Origin: Streptomyces griseofuscus
Lineage (GTDB): Bacteria > Actinomycetota > Actinomycetes > Streptomycetales > Streptomycetaceae
Length of the DNA stretch: 64,000 bases
Assembly: GCF_014673495.1 (NCBI RefSeq)
Contig: NZ_CP051006.1
Coordinates: 434,001-498,000 of the forward strand
Reading direction: 5' to 3'
The notes beneath the pieces are model-generated. The model ran no database searches. It saw nothing but the letters and a program-made list of their open reading frames with translations, and was not told the DNA's origin. The position numbers and the translations under genes were made by a program. Each line of letters opens with the position of its first letter. Position 1 is the stretch's first letter. Below, one piece after another: positions 42,707 through 52,036 of the stretch.

Positions 42707-44695
42707 TCACAGACCCGGCGGACACATGCGCCGGGCCTTGCCGCCCTTGAGCACCGCGTCGACGCATCCGCCGGGCAGGCCGTCGTGCGTCGCGGTGGAG
42801 AAGTTGGCGGTCATGGTCAGGGCGCCGTCGCCGAAGGTCGTCCGCTGCACCAGGCTGTCCGGCGTCAGACGGCGGAAGTCGGTCATCGGCAGGGTGGCCG
42901 CGGCCTGGTGCAGCGGCTCGAAGTACCGTTGCAGCGCGGCGATCTGCTCACCGTGCCGGTCCAGTTCGGACTGGTCGAGCACCAGGTTGAGCGGCACGTT
43001 GTACAGCATCGCCAGCAGCGCGCGGGTGCGGCTCTGGTCCGGCAGCTTCGACCAGGACAGCTCCCAGCGCTCGGTGCTGATCACCGAGTCGTGCAGCACC
43101 GTCTGATACAGCGGCACCCGGTACCTCGGGTCGTACATCGCCTTGGCGATGTCGTCCGGCAGATGGACGGGCTTGAAGTAGACCCCGGGCGCGCCCGCGG
43201 GCGCGTAACCGCCCCAGGTGGCCCGGTCCCGCTCCAGCGCCCACAGTCCGTCGGTGACGGGCGTGCCGGAACCGTGGCTGAAGGACACCACCCCGTTCGC
43301 CCAGGAACCGGCGCTCTCCGAACCGAGCACCAGCTTCCGGTCGCCGGACAGCCCCGCCATGCGCTCCAGCCGGTTGCGTCGGTCCCGCGCCTGGGTCATC
43401 GGGTGCGCCGGGGACCGGTCGGTGAACAGTTCGCCGGCCGCGTCCACGTCGAGGAAGGAGCTGTCGGCTCCGTTGGCGGTCATCTCCCGGGCCCGGTCGG
43501 CGAGATAGTGCTTCGACGGCTCGGCGCGCCGGAGCGCCTCGGAGCTGACGTAGCAGCCGCGCCCGCCGAAACCGGTGACCGGCTTGCCGTCCGCGTCCCG
43601 TACACAGGCGTCCGGCCACACCGGGGACGGCCACTTCGAGACCGGCGTGTCGGCCGAGTCAGGGTCCTGGGCGTTGGCCCAGGAGTCGTACGGTCCCACG
43701 AGGTAGCCGGAGCGTTCGGCGAGGGCGACGGCCTTGGCGTCCATGGGCGAGCCGTCGGCGTCGTAGCCGAGCCACATCCGGTCGATGCCGAGGTCCCGCA
43801 GCCGGCGCACGCCCTCGGCGGTGCGTGCCTGGCCCCAGGTGTAGGCGTGGAAGGCGCCCACCAGCCTGCCCACCGCGGGGTTCGCGGCGATCTTCGCGCG
43901 CAGGGTGGTGATGCCGCCGTGGTTGAGCAGCCAGGCGCGGTAGTCGCGGGCGGCGGCCACCGGGGAGCCGTCGGTGAGCGCGAAGGTGATCTTGTAGTCG
44001 CCGGTGTCCTCCCGCGCCGAGAACGTGTGCCGCGCCTCGGTGCGCAGCCGGCCGCCGGTCGAGGCGAACGTCAGCGTGCTGCCGATGTCGGACTCGGCGA
44101 TGTAGCTCGACCCGTGCCGTCCGGTGAGGCTGGTGCCCCAGAACGGCATGGTCAGGCCGTCGGACAGGCCCGCCTCGCTGCCGGCGAGCCCGGCCTTTTG
44201 CGAGTTCCACCAGCGGTCGGCGACCGGCACCGACAGGCCCTCGCCGCGCGGTATCTGCATCTCCCGGGTGGCCAGGTCGACGCCGGTCACCGGCCAGTTC
44301 AGCGTGGCGTCGCGGTCGGAGCGCACCGATACCGCGAGGCGTCCGTCGCGGGCGGCGGCGGTCACGGTGAAACCCGTCGACGGATAGCGCCAGGTGGCCT
44401 CGCTCCCGTGCACCGACACCTTCCCCGCGGGGCCCAGGCCGTCCGCCGCGGGCGCCGAGAGCTGCCAGCCGCGGCCGTCATCGGCCTGTGCGCGCACGGC
44501 CAGGGACGCGGTGTCCACCGTCGTGTGTCCGCCGGTGACGGGCACGGTCACCCGGCCTCCGTGCACCTCGACGTGCTGGCGGTCACCGGTGCCGTCGCCG
44601 AACGCGGTGGCCGTGCCGACCACGCCGAGCACCACGAGGGCGCCGCTCAGCGCGACGACCTTCTTCCTGGTCTTCCTGATCTTCCTCGCCTTCAT
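42707..44695 (-). CDS. Secreted GH101-like glycoside hydrolase
   Basis: 662-residue exported enzyme: basic start, signal helix (VVALSGALVVLGVVGTATAF), an N-terminal beta-sandwich, then a TIM barrel. The barrel has GIDRMWLGYDADGSPMDAKA, SSFLDVDAAGELFTDRSPAH (likely catalytic Asp) and KLVLGSESAGSWANGVVSFS (likely acid Glu), similar to endo-alpha-N-acetylgalactosaminidase-type (GH101-like) enzymes. It lies 18 bases downstream of a histidine kinase gene, so it belongs to that operon. The family assignment is moderate: fold and motif order fit, exact specificity does not follow. Confidence 0.72.
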   Translation of the reverse strand: MKARKIRKTRKKVVALSGALVVLGVVGTATAFGDGTGDRQHVEVHGGRVTVPVTGGHTTVDTASLAVRAQADDGRGWQLSAPAADGLGPAGKVSVHGSEATWRYPSTGFTVTAAARDGRLAVSVRSDRDATLNWPVTGVDLATREMQIPRGEGLSVPVADRWWNSQKAGLAGSEAGLSDGLTMPFWGTSLTGRHGSSYIAESDIGSTLTFASTGGRLRTEARHTFSAREDTGDYKITFALTDGSPVAAARDYRAWLLNHGGITTLRAKIAANPAVGRLVGAFHAYTWGQARTAEGVRRLRDLGIDRMWLGYDADGSPMDAKAVALAERSGYLVGPYDSWANAQDPDSADTPVSKWPSPVWPDACVRDADGKPVTGFGGRGCYVSSEALRRAEPSKHYLADRAREMTANGADSSFLDVDAAGELFTDRSPAHPMTQARDRRNRLERMAGLSGDRKLVLGSESAGSWANGVVSFSHGSGTPVTDGLWALERDRATWGGYAPAGAPGVYFKPVHLPDDIAKAMYDPRYRVPLYQTVLHDSVISTERWELSWSKLPDQSRTRALLAMLYNVPLNLVLDQSELDRHGEQIAALQRYFEPLHQAAATLPMTDFRRLTPDSLVQRTTFGDGALTMTANFSTATHDGLPGGCVDAVLKGGKARRMCPPGL

Positions 44696-44713
44696 GGTCC
44701 GTCACTGTGGTGC

Positions 44714-46159
44714 TCAGGGATAAGAGACTTGTGAGAGGCCGTCGGAGGCGGCGGAGTCCGGTATCCGCAGCCGGAAGAGCGCGCCGCCGCCGGGCGCCTG
44801 ACCCGCGGTGAGATCGGCATGGTGGGCGCGGGCGATCTGGCGGGCCATGGCGAGACCGAGCCCGGAGCCGGGCAGGGCGCGGGCCGTGCGGGCCCGGTAG
44901 AAGCGGTCGAAGACGTAGGGCAGGTCCTCGGCGGCGATGCCGGGCCCGTGGTCGCGGATCTCCAGGACCGTGCCGCCCGTGGTACGGGCCAGGGTGACCT
45001 CGACGGGGCGGCCGGGCGGACTGAACTTGGCCGCGTTGTCGAGCAGGCTCGACAGCAGCCGGGACAGCCGCGCCGGTACGCCCGCCACCGTCCCGGTCTC
45101 CGTGTCGTGGGCGATCCGCAGCCGGAAGGGGACGTCCGGCCAGTGGTCGCGGGCCGCGTCGACCGCGTGGGCGACGACCGAGGCCAGACGGACGTCCTCC
45201 ACCAGCGGGTCCGGCTCCTCCTCGCGGGCCAGTTCGATCAGGTCGTTGACGAGGACGGTGACCTCGCGCAGCTGGCGGCCGAGCCCGCCGGCCGCCCGTT
45301 CGCGCTGTGCCGCGGTCAGCCGGTCGGAGCGGGCGAGCAGGTCGGCGTTGGCGCGCAGGGCGGTGAGCGGGGTGCGCAGTTCGTGGGAGGCGTCGGCGAC
45401 CAGCCGGCGCTGGGCGGTCACGGACTTCTCCAGTTCCCCGAGCATGGTGTTGAAGGCGGCGGCGAGCCGGGTGATCTCGTCGTCGCCGGCCGCCCGCTTC
45501 GGGGGCAGCTCGATGCGGTGGCGGGCGTCGCGGGTGGCGGCGATGCGTTCCGCGGTCGCGGTCAGCCGGGCGACGGGGGCGAGGCCGGTCCGGGAGACCC
45601 AGAAGCCGAGCACCCCGGCCAGGACGACACCGGCCGCGCCGACGGCACCGAGCAGTCCGGCGGCCTGCCGTACCCCTTGGTCGACGGTGTCGGCGCGCAC
45701 CGCGACCTGGAGGGCGCGGCCCGCCCCGAGGGGAGTGGTCAGCATCCGGGCGCGGTGGCCGGCGAGGCGGAGTTCGCTGTAGTAGGGGCCGCGGGTGCCG
45801 GCCGCCACCTGGCGGGTGGCGCCGGTGACGGGCAGCAGATAGGAGTCCGCCGGATCGTCCGCGGCGCGGGCGGGCACCAGTTGGGTGCAGGCCGGGGCGG
45901 CGAGGTACCGGCATTCTCCCTGGACGACGCCCGGCGGTTCCTGCCGGTACTGCTGGGCGGCCAGCCGTGCGGACTGGGTCAGATGCAGGTCCAGCTGGTG
46001 CAGCAGTTGCTGACGGATCACGAGGAACGCGGCGGCGCAGACCCCCAGCACGACGACGGCGACGGCGGCCGAGGCGGCGAGGGTCAGCCGGGTGCGCAGC
46101 CGGCGGCGCGGCCACCCGCCGCCCCTGCGTTCGGCCCGGTGCCAGGGCAGGCCCCTCAT
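44714..46159 (-). CDS. Sensor histidine kinase
   Basis: 481-residue kinase with two membrane helices (LTLAASAAVAVVVLGVCAAA near residue 27; AAGLLGAVGAAGVVLAGVLG near 170) flanking an extracellular domain with three cysteines, then HAMP (ERIAATRDARHRIELP), the H-box LVADASHELRTPLTALRANA and the ATPase domain (LLDNAAKFSPPG, GSGLGLAMARQIA). The gene starts within the stop of the response regulator (ATGA overlap), and the glycoside hydrolase follows 18 bases after its own stop. It probably reports on the envelope or a released sugar. Confidence 0.92.
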   Translation of the reverse strand: MRGLPWHRAERRGGGWPRRRLRTRLTLAASAAVAVVVLGVCAAAFLVIRQQLLHQLDLHLTQSARLAAQQYRQEPPGVVQGECRYLAAPACTQLVPARAADDPADSYLLPVTGATRQVAAGTRGPYYSELRLAGHRARMLTTPLGAGRALQVAVRADTVDQGVRQAAGLLGAVGAAGVVLAGVLGFWVSRTGLAPVARLTATAERIAATRDARHRIELPPKRAAGDDEITRLAAAFNTMLGELEKSVTAQRRLVADASHELRTPLTALRANADLLARSDRLTAAQRERAAGGLGRQLREVTVLVNDLIELAREEEPDPLVEDVRLASVVAHAVDAARDHWPDVPFRLRIAHDTETGTVAGVPARLSRLLSSLLDNAAKFSPPGRPVEVTLARTTGGTVLEIRDHGPGIAAEDLPYVFDRFYRARTARALPGSGLGLAMARQIARAHHADLTAGQAPGGGALFRLRIPDSAASDGLSQVSYP

Positions 46160-46866
46160 GGCAGGTCCAGCCGGTAGCCGACGCCGTGCACGGTGTGCAC
46201 CAGCCGGGGTTCGCCCCCGGCCTCCAGTTTGCGCCGCAGGTAACCGACGTACACGGCGAGCGAGTTGGACTCCGGTCCGAAGTCGCGGCCCCACACGCGG
46301 TCCAGGATCACGCTTCTCGGCAGCACCTGGCCGGGGTGCCGGAGCAGCAGTTCCAGCAGGGAGAACTCGGTGCGGCTGAACTCGACGGCGCGGGCGCCGC
46401 GCCGCCCGGTGCGGGTGACCGGGTCCACGACGAGGTCGGCGAACGACAGTTCCGTCCCGGCCGCGGGTCCGGTGGGTGCGGAGCGGCGCAGCAGGGCCCG
46501 CACGCGGGCCACGAGTTCGTCCAGGGCGAAGGGTTTGACGAGGTAGTCGTCGGCGCCCGCGTCGAGGCCGTCGACCCGCTCGCGTACCGAGCCGAGGGCG
46601 GTGAGGACCAGGACGGGGGTGCGGTCGCCCAGGTTCCGCAGCCGTCGGCAGACCGCGAGCCCGTCGAGGCCCGGCAGCATCACGTCGAGGACCACGGCGT
46701 CGGGTTCCCACGCGGCCACGGCGGACAGCGCGCCGGGCCCGTCCTCCGCCCCGCGGACGTCGTAGCCCTCCACCGCGAGGCCGTCCTCGACGGCGTACCG
46801 CACCTCGGGCTCGTCGTCGACGACCAGGATCCTCGCCGCACACACCGGCTCACCAGCACTGTTCAT
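46156..46866 (-). CDS. OmpR-family response regulator
   Basis: 236-residue response regulator: acidic pair in ILVVDDEPEVRYAVEDGL, phosphoacceptor in DAVVLDVMLPGLDGLAVCRR, lysine in DYLVKPFALDELVARV, and a winged helix with EFSRTEFSLLELLLRHPGQV, VILDRVWGRDFG and AVYVGYLRRKLEAGGEPRLV. First gene of the minus-strand unit RR-HK-glycoside hydrolase. The ATG at 46866 (MNSAGEP) is the last plausible start before the conserved fold. Confidence 0.93.
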   Translation of the reverse strand: MNSAGEPVCAARILVVDDEPEVRYAVEDGLAVEGYDVRGAEDGPGALSAVAAWEPDAVVLDVMLPGLDGLAVCRRLRNLGDRTPVLVLTALGSVRERVDGLDAGADDYLVKPFALDELVARVRALLRRSAPTGPAAGTELSFADLVVDPVTRTGRRGARAVEFSRTEFSLLELLLRHPGQVLPRSVILDRVWGRDFGPESNSLAVYVGYLRRKLEAGGEPRLVHTVHGVGYRLDLP

Positions 46867-46928
46867 ACGGCCAGCTTGCCAAACACGGCCCGAGATGCGG
46901 CGCGCAAGGCGGCGAGGGGGCCGCTGTC

Positions 46929-47720
46929 CTACCCGACGGGCTGCCAGGGGTTCGTCTCGTAGCACTGCACGAGCAGTGCCGTGATGCCGGGATCGACGGT
47001 CAGCGCTGTCGCGTCGATGCTCGCGACCGGGACGGCCGGGGAGATCGAGTTCGTCAGGAAGGCCGTGAAGGACGGGGTGAGGTCGCGGAGACGGAGATCG
47101 CGGTGTTCGGATCGGATGCCCTCGGCGGCCAGGCCGCGTCGGAGGAGTTGCATCGTGATGCCCGGTAGCACGGCGGCCTCGGGCCAGATGACGTGGTCGC
47201 CGGTGAAGAAGGCGATGTTGGAGATCGAGGCCTCGCTGATACGGCCGTCGCGGTCGGTGAACAGGACGTCGTCGTAGCCGTCCAGGACCGCACGGCGACG
47301 GTGGTGGCTGAGTCCGAAGGTGCCGGCGTGCTTGACGTGGGGAAGGTCCCGCTCGTACGTCGTCGTCCGCAGCCGTACCGGTGAGGTCCGCGCATCCAGG
47401 GGCGCGGTCGTCGTCACGGCCAGGTCCGGCTCCCTGTGCTCGCCGCGCAGGACGGCGTCCTGATGGCGGCTGAAGACGGTCACCCGGGCGGTCACCGCGT
47501 CCGGGGAGGCTTGGAGGGCATGGCGCAGGCAGGCTCGTACGCGATCGGGGTCCAGAGCGGTGCCGAACAGCTCCCCGGTGCTGTCGTCGAGCCGCTTCAG
47601 ATGCAGGTCCAGGCCGCGGACGGCTTGGTTGCGTGCCTGCATGGACGTGAAATGCGCGTAGTTGGCCCGCGCGAGCAGCTTCAGCTCGTCGCTGTCCGCT
47701 TCTACGCCGTTGATTTCCAC
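46929..47720 (-). CDS. Class IV aminotransferase (PabC/branched-chain type)
   Basis: 263-residue fold-type IV PLP enzyme related to aminodeoxychorismate lyase and branched-chain aminotransferase. The PLP lysine is in DLPHVKHAGTFGLSHHRRRA, and the cofactor phosphate loop and ester glutamate are in GRISEASISNIAFFTGDHVI with VLPGITMQLL. The start is uncertain: GTG 47720 is consistent with family length, but its ribosome site is 14 bases away; a TTG at 47762 is the alternative. Adjacent genes give no clear pathway; it may serve folate or D-amino-acid metabolism. Confidence 0.8.
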   Translation of the reverse strand: MEINGVEADSDELKLLARANYAHFTSMQARNQAVRGLDLHLKRLDDSTGELFGTALDPDRVRACLRHALQASPDAVTARVTVFSRHQDAVLRGEHREPDLAVTTTAPLDARTSPVRLRTTTYERDLPHVKHAGTFGLSHHRRRAVLDGYDDVLFTDRDGRISEASISNIAFFTGDHVIWPEAAVLPGITMQLLRRGLAAEGIRSEHRDLRLRDLTPSFTAFLTNSISPAVPVASIDATALTVDPGITALLVQCYETNPWQPVG

Positions 47721-47982
47721 CCGGTCGATGACGACCCCTCCCCCACTGGTACCGGTGCTCAACGGTAGTCCTCGGGGTGGCCGGGGCCGTCGTGCGGATG
47801 TCGTGGGACGAGTGCGGGGGCGGCCAGGGAGCGGTGGGCGGATGCGTTGATCATGCCGTCTACGACACTCCAGTGGTCGCGCCGGTTGCACCGCCCCGCC
47901 TCCGTGGCGGGATGCGACGTCCTGAGCAGTGCGGTCAGGGCGGGTCCCTGACCGCTTTGTCGGCTGCGGAGCCGACCGGGGC

Positions 47983-48858
47983 TCAGACGCGGTCGGCGGC
48001 GATCAGGACGTACTGGAAGGAGCCGTCGCGGTAGGACTCGATGAAGGCCTCCTCGATGCCGGTGACCAGGGAGGAGGTGGCCCGCAGCTCCCAGTAGGGC
48101 AGCGTGTCGGGGGTCAGGTCGATGATCGTCTGGGGCACGAGCCGGTTGTCGGCCATGGCGCGCAGGTACTCACGGCGGGAGTGGATGTTGCACTCGAAGT
48201 GGGCGTTGATCTGGGAGACCCACTTGGACGGCTGGCCGTAACGCGGGTTCCAGCAGCCGGTGATCGTCACATAGCGCCCGCCCACCTTCAGGATGCGGGA
48301 GTGCTCGGCGAACAGGTCGTGCAGGTCGACGTACATCGTGGACTCGTTGTTCCACGAGGCGGCGACGCTGCCCTTCTCGAAGGGGGTGTCCAGCATGTTG
48401 CAGACGTGGGAGCGGACATGGTCCTGGATACGGAGGTCCCGCGCGCGCCCGTTGCCGAACTCGGCCTGCGTCTTTGACAGGGTGACGCCCTGCACCCGGC
48501 AGCCGAAGCGGCGGTGGGCCATCACCATGGAGCCGCCGCGCCCGCAGCCGGCGTCCACGAGGGTGTCGTCGCTCGTGATGGCACCGAGGTGGTCCAGGAG
48601 CAGCTCCGCCTGGGCGGACTCCAGCCGGTGCAGCTCGGCGATGAGCTTCTTCTCGTACTCGCGGTGCTCCGGGTCGCCGAGCGCGGCGTGGTCGACGGCG
48701 CCGATGCCGTAGTGGTGGTGGTAGAGGCCGTCCACGTCACCGAGGCGCAGGTTCACCGGCCGCGCCTCGTTGTTCCAGTACCGGGCGATGTCCTCCTGGT
48801 AGGGGGTCGCCGGGGCCGGGATCTTCGCGGAGAGGGCGGGGGTCGTTTCCGTGGTCAC
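47983..48858 (-). CDS. gppmt: Geranyl diphosphate 2-C-methyltransferase
   Basis: 291-residue SAM-dependent methyltransferase that converts geranyl diphosphate to 2-methyl-GPP, the first step of 2-methylisoborneol synthesis. The SAM site is TLVDAGCGRGGSMVMAHRRF, and YWNNEARPVNLRLGDVDGLY, with SWNNESTMYVDLHDLFAEHS, are typical of this branch. It is the last gene of a three-gene minus-strand operon with the terpene cyclase (15 bases upstream) and the encapsulin shell, the same arrangement as in known Streptomyces 2-MIB operons. Confidence 0.95.
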   Translation of the reverse strand: MTTETTPALSAKIPAPATPYQEDIARYWNNEARPVNLRLGDVDGLYHHHYGIGAVDHAALGDPEHREYEKKLIAELHRLESAQAELLLDHLGAITSDDTLVDAGCGRGGSMVMAHRRFGCRVQGVTLSKTQAEFGNGRARDLRIQDHVRSHVCNMLDTPFEKGSVAASWNNESTMYVDLHDLFAEHSRILKVGGRYVTITGCWNPRYGQPSKWVSQINAHFECNIHSRREYLRAMADNRLVPQTIIDLTPDTLPYWELRATSSLVTGIEEAFIESYRDGSFQYVLIAADRV

Positions 48859-48873
48859 AGGAATATCCGTTCT

Positions 48874-50142
48874 TTACCAGAAGTCGGGCAGGCTGTAGCG
48901 GTAGGTGTTGGTGCGGTGCCAGTCGTGGTTGCCGTCGACCCAGGTGGCCACGCCTTTGAGGAAGCGCAGCACGCTGGGCAGGGGGCACTCGGCCGCGACC
49001 TCGGCCGCGGCGGCCTCGAAGGCGTGCATGAGCTGGTTGTGGACCTCGACGGCCTTCAAGTAGGCCTCGCGTTCGGAGAGTTGCTCGCGCTGCGCGATCA
49101 CCACCGGCAGGTTCAGATGCAGGCCGGGGCTGTCGAGTTCCTTGGTGTAGGAGTAGAGGTCGTTGACGATGGTGGCCGCGTTGCCGGCGAGGGCGATGGC
49201 CCGCTGCATCTTCGGCAGCGCGTGCAGATCGGCCGGCAGTTCGTAGCCGCCGACGGTGTCGGTGATGGTCGGGCAGGGGCGGAAGTTGTTGAACTGGCGC
49301 ATCGCCAGGTACTCCCACACCTCGGGCACGTACTCGGTCTGCGCCCACGCGGCCTCGGCCAGGTAGCCCATGTGCAGCCGGGCCATGTCGTGCCGGTAGC
49401 GGTCGGACTGGGAGGGCGTGGCGGCGCGGACGAAGTAGTCCATCGCGCTGCGGTACGCCCGCCGCGGGGCGTCGGAGCCGAGCGACTCCTCCCACGCCGG
49501 GGCGTACTCCGGTGTGGTGTGGAGGTGGTCGAGCGTGGTGTGCGCGAGGAGGATGCGGCCGCCGAGGCCGACGGGCGAGCCGCCGTGGTCCTCGCAGTAG
49601 CAGTCGTCGACGGCGTTCTCCGCGACCATCAGCCGGGTGGCGAGCATCAGATGGTCGATGCTGGGGGCGTCGGGGTGGCAGGCGACCATGTAGCGCCCGA
49701 CGGAGAAGCCGTCGAACTGGCCCTCCCACTCCTCGGGGTAGAGCTGGACCTCGTCCTCGGCCCAGCGCTTGATCCGGCGGCTCACCTCCTCGACACGGGC
49801 GGGGTCGGGCTCCGGGACGGGGTGGTGGTAGAGGCCGGGGACGACCGGGCCTTCGGCGGAGGAGACAGGGAGTACCTGGTCCGCTTCGGGTGCCGGGTCC
49901 GGGTCCGGTGCCGCTGCCGGGCGTAAGTCCGAGGTCGGCGGTTTGAGAGCGCGGGCCAGGGAGAGTGAGGACGTGCCCAGGCCGGTCGGTCCGCCGAGGA
50001 TCCGCCGGAGGCCGGGGTCGGCGGCGAGGACGGGGGCGGGCCGTGTGACCGGTTCCGTGGCGGCGGAGACGGCCTGCTGGATCGAGGGCGTGGGCTGCTG
50101 CGGTGCGGGGGCGGTTGGTCCGAGGGGCCCGGGAGCGGGCAT
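48874..50142 (-). CDS. mibS: 2-methylisoborneol synthase (class I terpene cyclase)
   Basis: 422-residue terpene cyclase that makes the earthy odorant 2-methylisoborneol from 2-methyl-GPP. The metal motif is VDDCYCEDHGG, the second is NDLYSYTKE (Asn, Ser, Glu), and FNNFRPCPTITDTVGG precedes it. The first ~110 residues are a disordered Pro/Ala-rich arm containing ILGGPTGLGTSSLSLARALK (about residues 48-67), a conserved patch thought to dock the enzyme inside its encapsulin shell. The ATG follows a perfect AAGGAG site. It is encoded between shell and methyltransferase genes. Confidence 0.95.
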   Translation of the reverse strand: MPAPGPLGPTAPAPQQPTPSIQQAVSAATEPVTRPAPVLAADPGLRRILGGPTGLGTSSLSLARALKPPTSDLRPAAAPDPDPAPEADQVLPVSSAEGPVVPGLYHHPVPEPDPARVEEVSRRIKRWAEDEVQLYPEEWEGQFDGFSVGRYMVACHPDAPSIDHLMLATRLMVAENAVDDCYCEDHGGSPVGLGGRILLAHTTLDHLHTTPEYAPAWEESLGSDAPRRAYRSAMDYFVRAATPSQSDRYRHDMARLHMGYLAEAAWAQTEYVPEVWEYLAMRQFNNFRPCPTITDTVGGYELPADLHALPKMQRAIALAGNAATIVNDLYSYTKELDSPGLHLNLPVVIAQREQLSEREAYLKAVEVHNQLMHAFEAAAAEVAAECPLPSVLRFLKGVATWVDGNHDWHRTNTYRYSLPDFW

Positions 50143-50264
50143 CTGCGACTCCTTGCTGCGGCGGCGGAGGGCGAACTCTTGCTGCGTCGGGCGGGGTCGG
50201 CGGCCTCCGCCGCGAAACGGTTCCTCTGGTCCCGCCCGGTTCCGCCTGCGGGCGATGTACGCGT

Positions 50265-51680
50265 TCAGTCCCGCCTGCGGGCGATGTGCACGTTCTCCAG
50301 CACGCCGAGCGCGTCGGGGACGAGGACCGCGGCGGAGTAGTACGTGCTGACGAGGTAGGAGGTGACCGCCTGCTCGTTGATGCCCATGAAGCGCACCGAC
50401 AGGCCCGGCTCGTGCTCCTCCATCAGGCCCGTCTGCCACAGGCCGATGACGCCCTGGTTCTCCTCGCCCGTGCGCATAGCGATGATGGAGCTGGTCTGCT
50501 CCTCGCTGATCGGGATCTTGTTGCAGGGCAGGATCGGGACGCCGCGCCAGGCCGGGACGGTCTGTCCGCCGACGTCGACATGGTCCGGGTACAGACCGCA
50601 GGCGGTGAAGCCGCGGCCGATCGCGGCGATCGTCCTCGGGTGGGCGAGGAAGAACTTGGTGCCGCGACGGCGGGTGAGCAGTTCGTCCATGTCGTCCGGG
50701 GTCGGCGGCCCGGAGTGCGGCTGGATGCGCTGCTTGAAGTCCGCGTTGTGCAGCAGCCCGAACTCGGGGTTGTTGATGAGCTCGTGCTCCTGGCGCTCCC
50801 GCAACGCCTCGACCGTGAGCCGGAGTTGCTCCTCGGTCTGGTTCATCGGCCCGTTGTAGAGGTCGGCGACCCGGGTGTGGACGCGCAGGATGGTCTGCGC
50901 GACGGAGAGCTCGTACTCGCGCGGGTTCAGCTCGTAGTCGACGAAGGTGTGCGGCAGTTCGGCCTCGCCGACGTGACCGGCCGACATGGCGATCTCGGCC
51001 TCGCCGTACTTGTTCTGCCGTTTGCGGGTGGTGGAGCTGAACCGCTCGATGTGGGTCCGCAGGCTCGGCGCCGAGTCGTGTACGGCGGCGAAGTCGGCCC
51101 GGGAGAGAGTGAGGAGGGTGCCGGAGGTCTGGGCGGTGGCCGTGTAGGCGTGGCGGGAGTCGCCGTCCAGGAGGGCTTCCTCGCCGAAGTGCTCGCCGTC
51201 CGCGAGGACCGCGAGGGCGACTTCCGCGCCGTACTGGCCGTGGCCGGTCTGGCTGACCCGGCCGTGGGCGATCATATGGATGCGGTCGGCGGGCGTACCG
51301 CGTTCGACGAGGACCTCGCCGGCGGCGAAGTCGCGCTGGGTGCAGCGGTCGGCGAGGGCGGTGAGGGCGTCGAGGTCATCGAAGCCCCGCAGCAGGGCCA
51401 GTTCACCGAGTTCGCGGGGGATCACCCGGACCGTGGCGCCCTCTTGGACGAACTCGATGCGTCCGTCGCCCAGGGTGTGGCGCAGCCGCCGGTTGACCCG
51501 GTAGGCGCCGCCCTTGGTCTCGACCCAGGGGAGCATCCGCAGCAACCAGCGGGAGGTGATCTCCTGCATCTGCGGGGCGGACTTGGTGGTGGTGGCGAGG
51601 TTGCGGGCGGCGGCGGTGCTCAGGGACTGCTGCGGTGCGGCCGATACGGTCCGGGGCTCCGGGCTGCTGTCGACGGTCAT
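50265..51680 (-). CDS. Family 2 encapsulin shell protein with cyclic nucleotide-binding domain
   Basis: 471-residue shell protein of the family 2B encapsulins, once called Crp/Fnr-like. N-terminal arm (about 1-90), then a cyclic-nucleotide-binding domain (about 90-220; [40 protein letters not shown]) inserted before the HK97-type shell domain ([53 protein letters not shown]). In related operons the shell encloses 2-MIB synthase. Ligand binding is possible, but the role of the domain is unsettled. It is the first gene of the operon; 122 bases separate it from the cyclase. Confidence 0.92.
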   Translation of the reverse strand: MTVDSSPEPRTVSAAPQQSLSTAAARNLATTTKSAPQMQEITSRWLLRMLPWVETKGGAYRVNRRLRHTLGDGRIEFVQEGATVRVIPRELGELALLRGFDDLDALTALADRCTQRDFAAGEVLVERGTPADRIHMIAHGRVSQTGHGQYGAEVALAVLADGEHFGEEALLDGDSRHAYTATAQTSGTLLTLSRADFAAVHDSAPSLRTHIERFSSTTRKRQNKYGEAEIAMSAGHVGEAELPHTFVDYELNPREYELSVAQTILRVHTRVADLYNGPMNQTEEQLRLTVEALRERQEHELINNPEFGLLHNADFKQRIQPHSGPPTPDDMDELLTRRRGTKFFLAHPRTIAAIGRGFTACGLYPDHVDVGGQTVPAWRGVPILPCNKIPISEEQTSSIIAMRTGEENQGVIGLWQTGLMEEHEPGLSVRFMGINEQAVTSYLVSTYYSAAVLVPDALGVLENVHIARRRD

Positions 51681-52036
51681 CGGGGTGGGCCTCTCCTTGC
51701 GTGACAGGGCGGTCGACGCGCACGGGGGCGCCGACCGCGAAAGGGAGGAACGGCGAAGGGGAGGATCTCGGGGACCCGCCCACGCAGAGGACCGTAATGG
51801 CCGGTCAGGCCGTGTCTGCGGAATGCTGACGCGCTTACTCCGAAGCGGTGATAAAAAATTGAACGCGGTTTATCGGGTCGATGGATGGTATTGCGCCACC
51901 GTCGCGGAGGGCGGGGCGGGACGCGGCGGGCCGCACAAGACGATCACCGCGTCGCCCCCCGTACATGATCAAGCCAACACGCGTCGTGGACCGGCCGCCC
52001 GTGTTCGATTTCATGCCGAAGGCCGGGCCGGGATCC
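51681..52036. other. Upstream region of the 2-MIB operon, no gene
   Basis: This 356-base gap should hold the promoter of the shell-cyclase-methyltransferase operon. An AT-rich spot lies at 51849-51880 (GTGATAAAAAATTGAAC), standing out from the rest, with a possible -35/-10 region on the minus strand. I see no coding frame of merit. Confidence 0.45.

Noticed and set aside
41654..44734. 1026-codon plus-strand open frame across the glycoside hydrolases
   Set aside because: It reads out of frame through GH114 and antisense through the GH101-like gene; the composition is nonsense and both true genes have signal peptides and motifs.
48514..49926. 470-codon plus-strand open frame opposite the 2-MIB genes
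   Set aside because: Antisense to the cyclase and methyltransferase, which have complete active sites.
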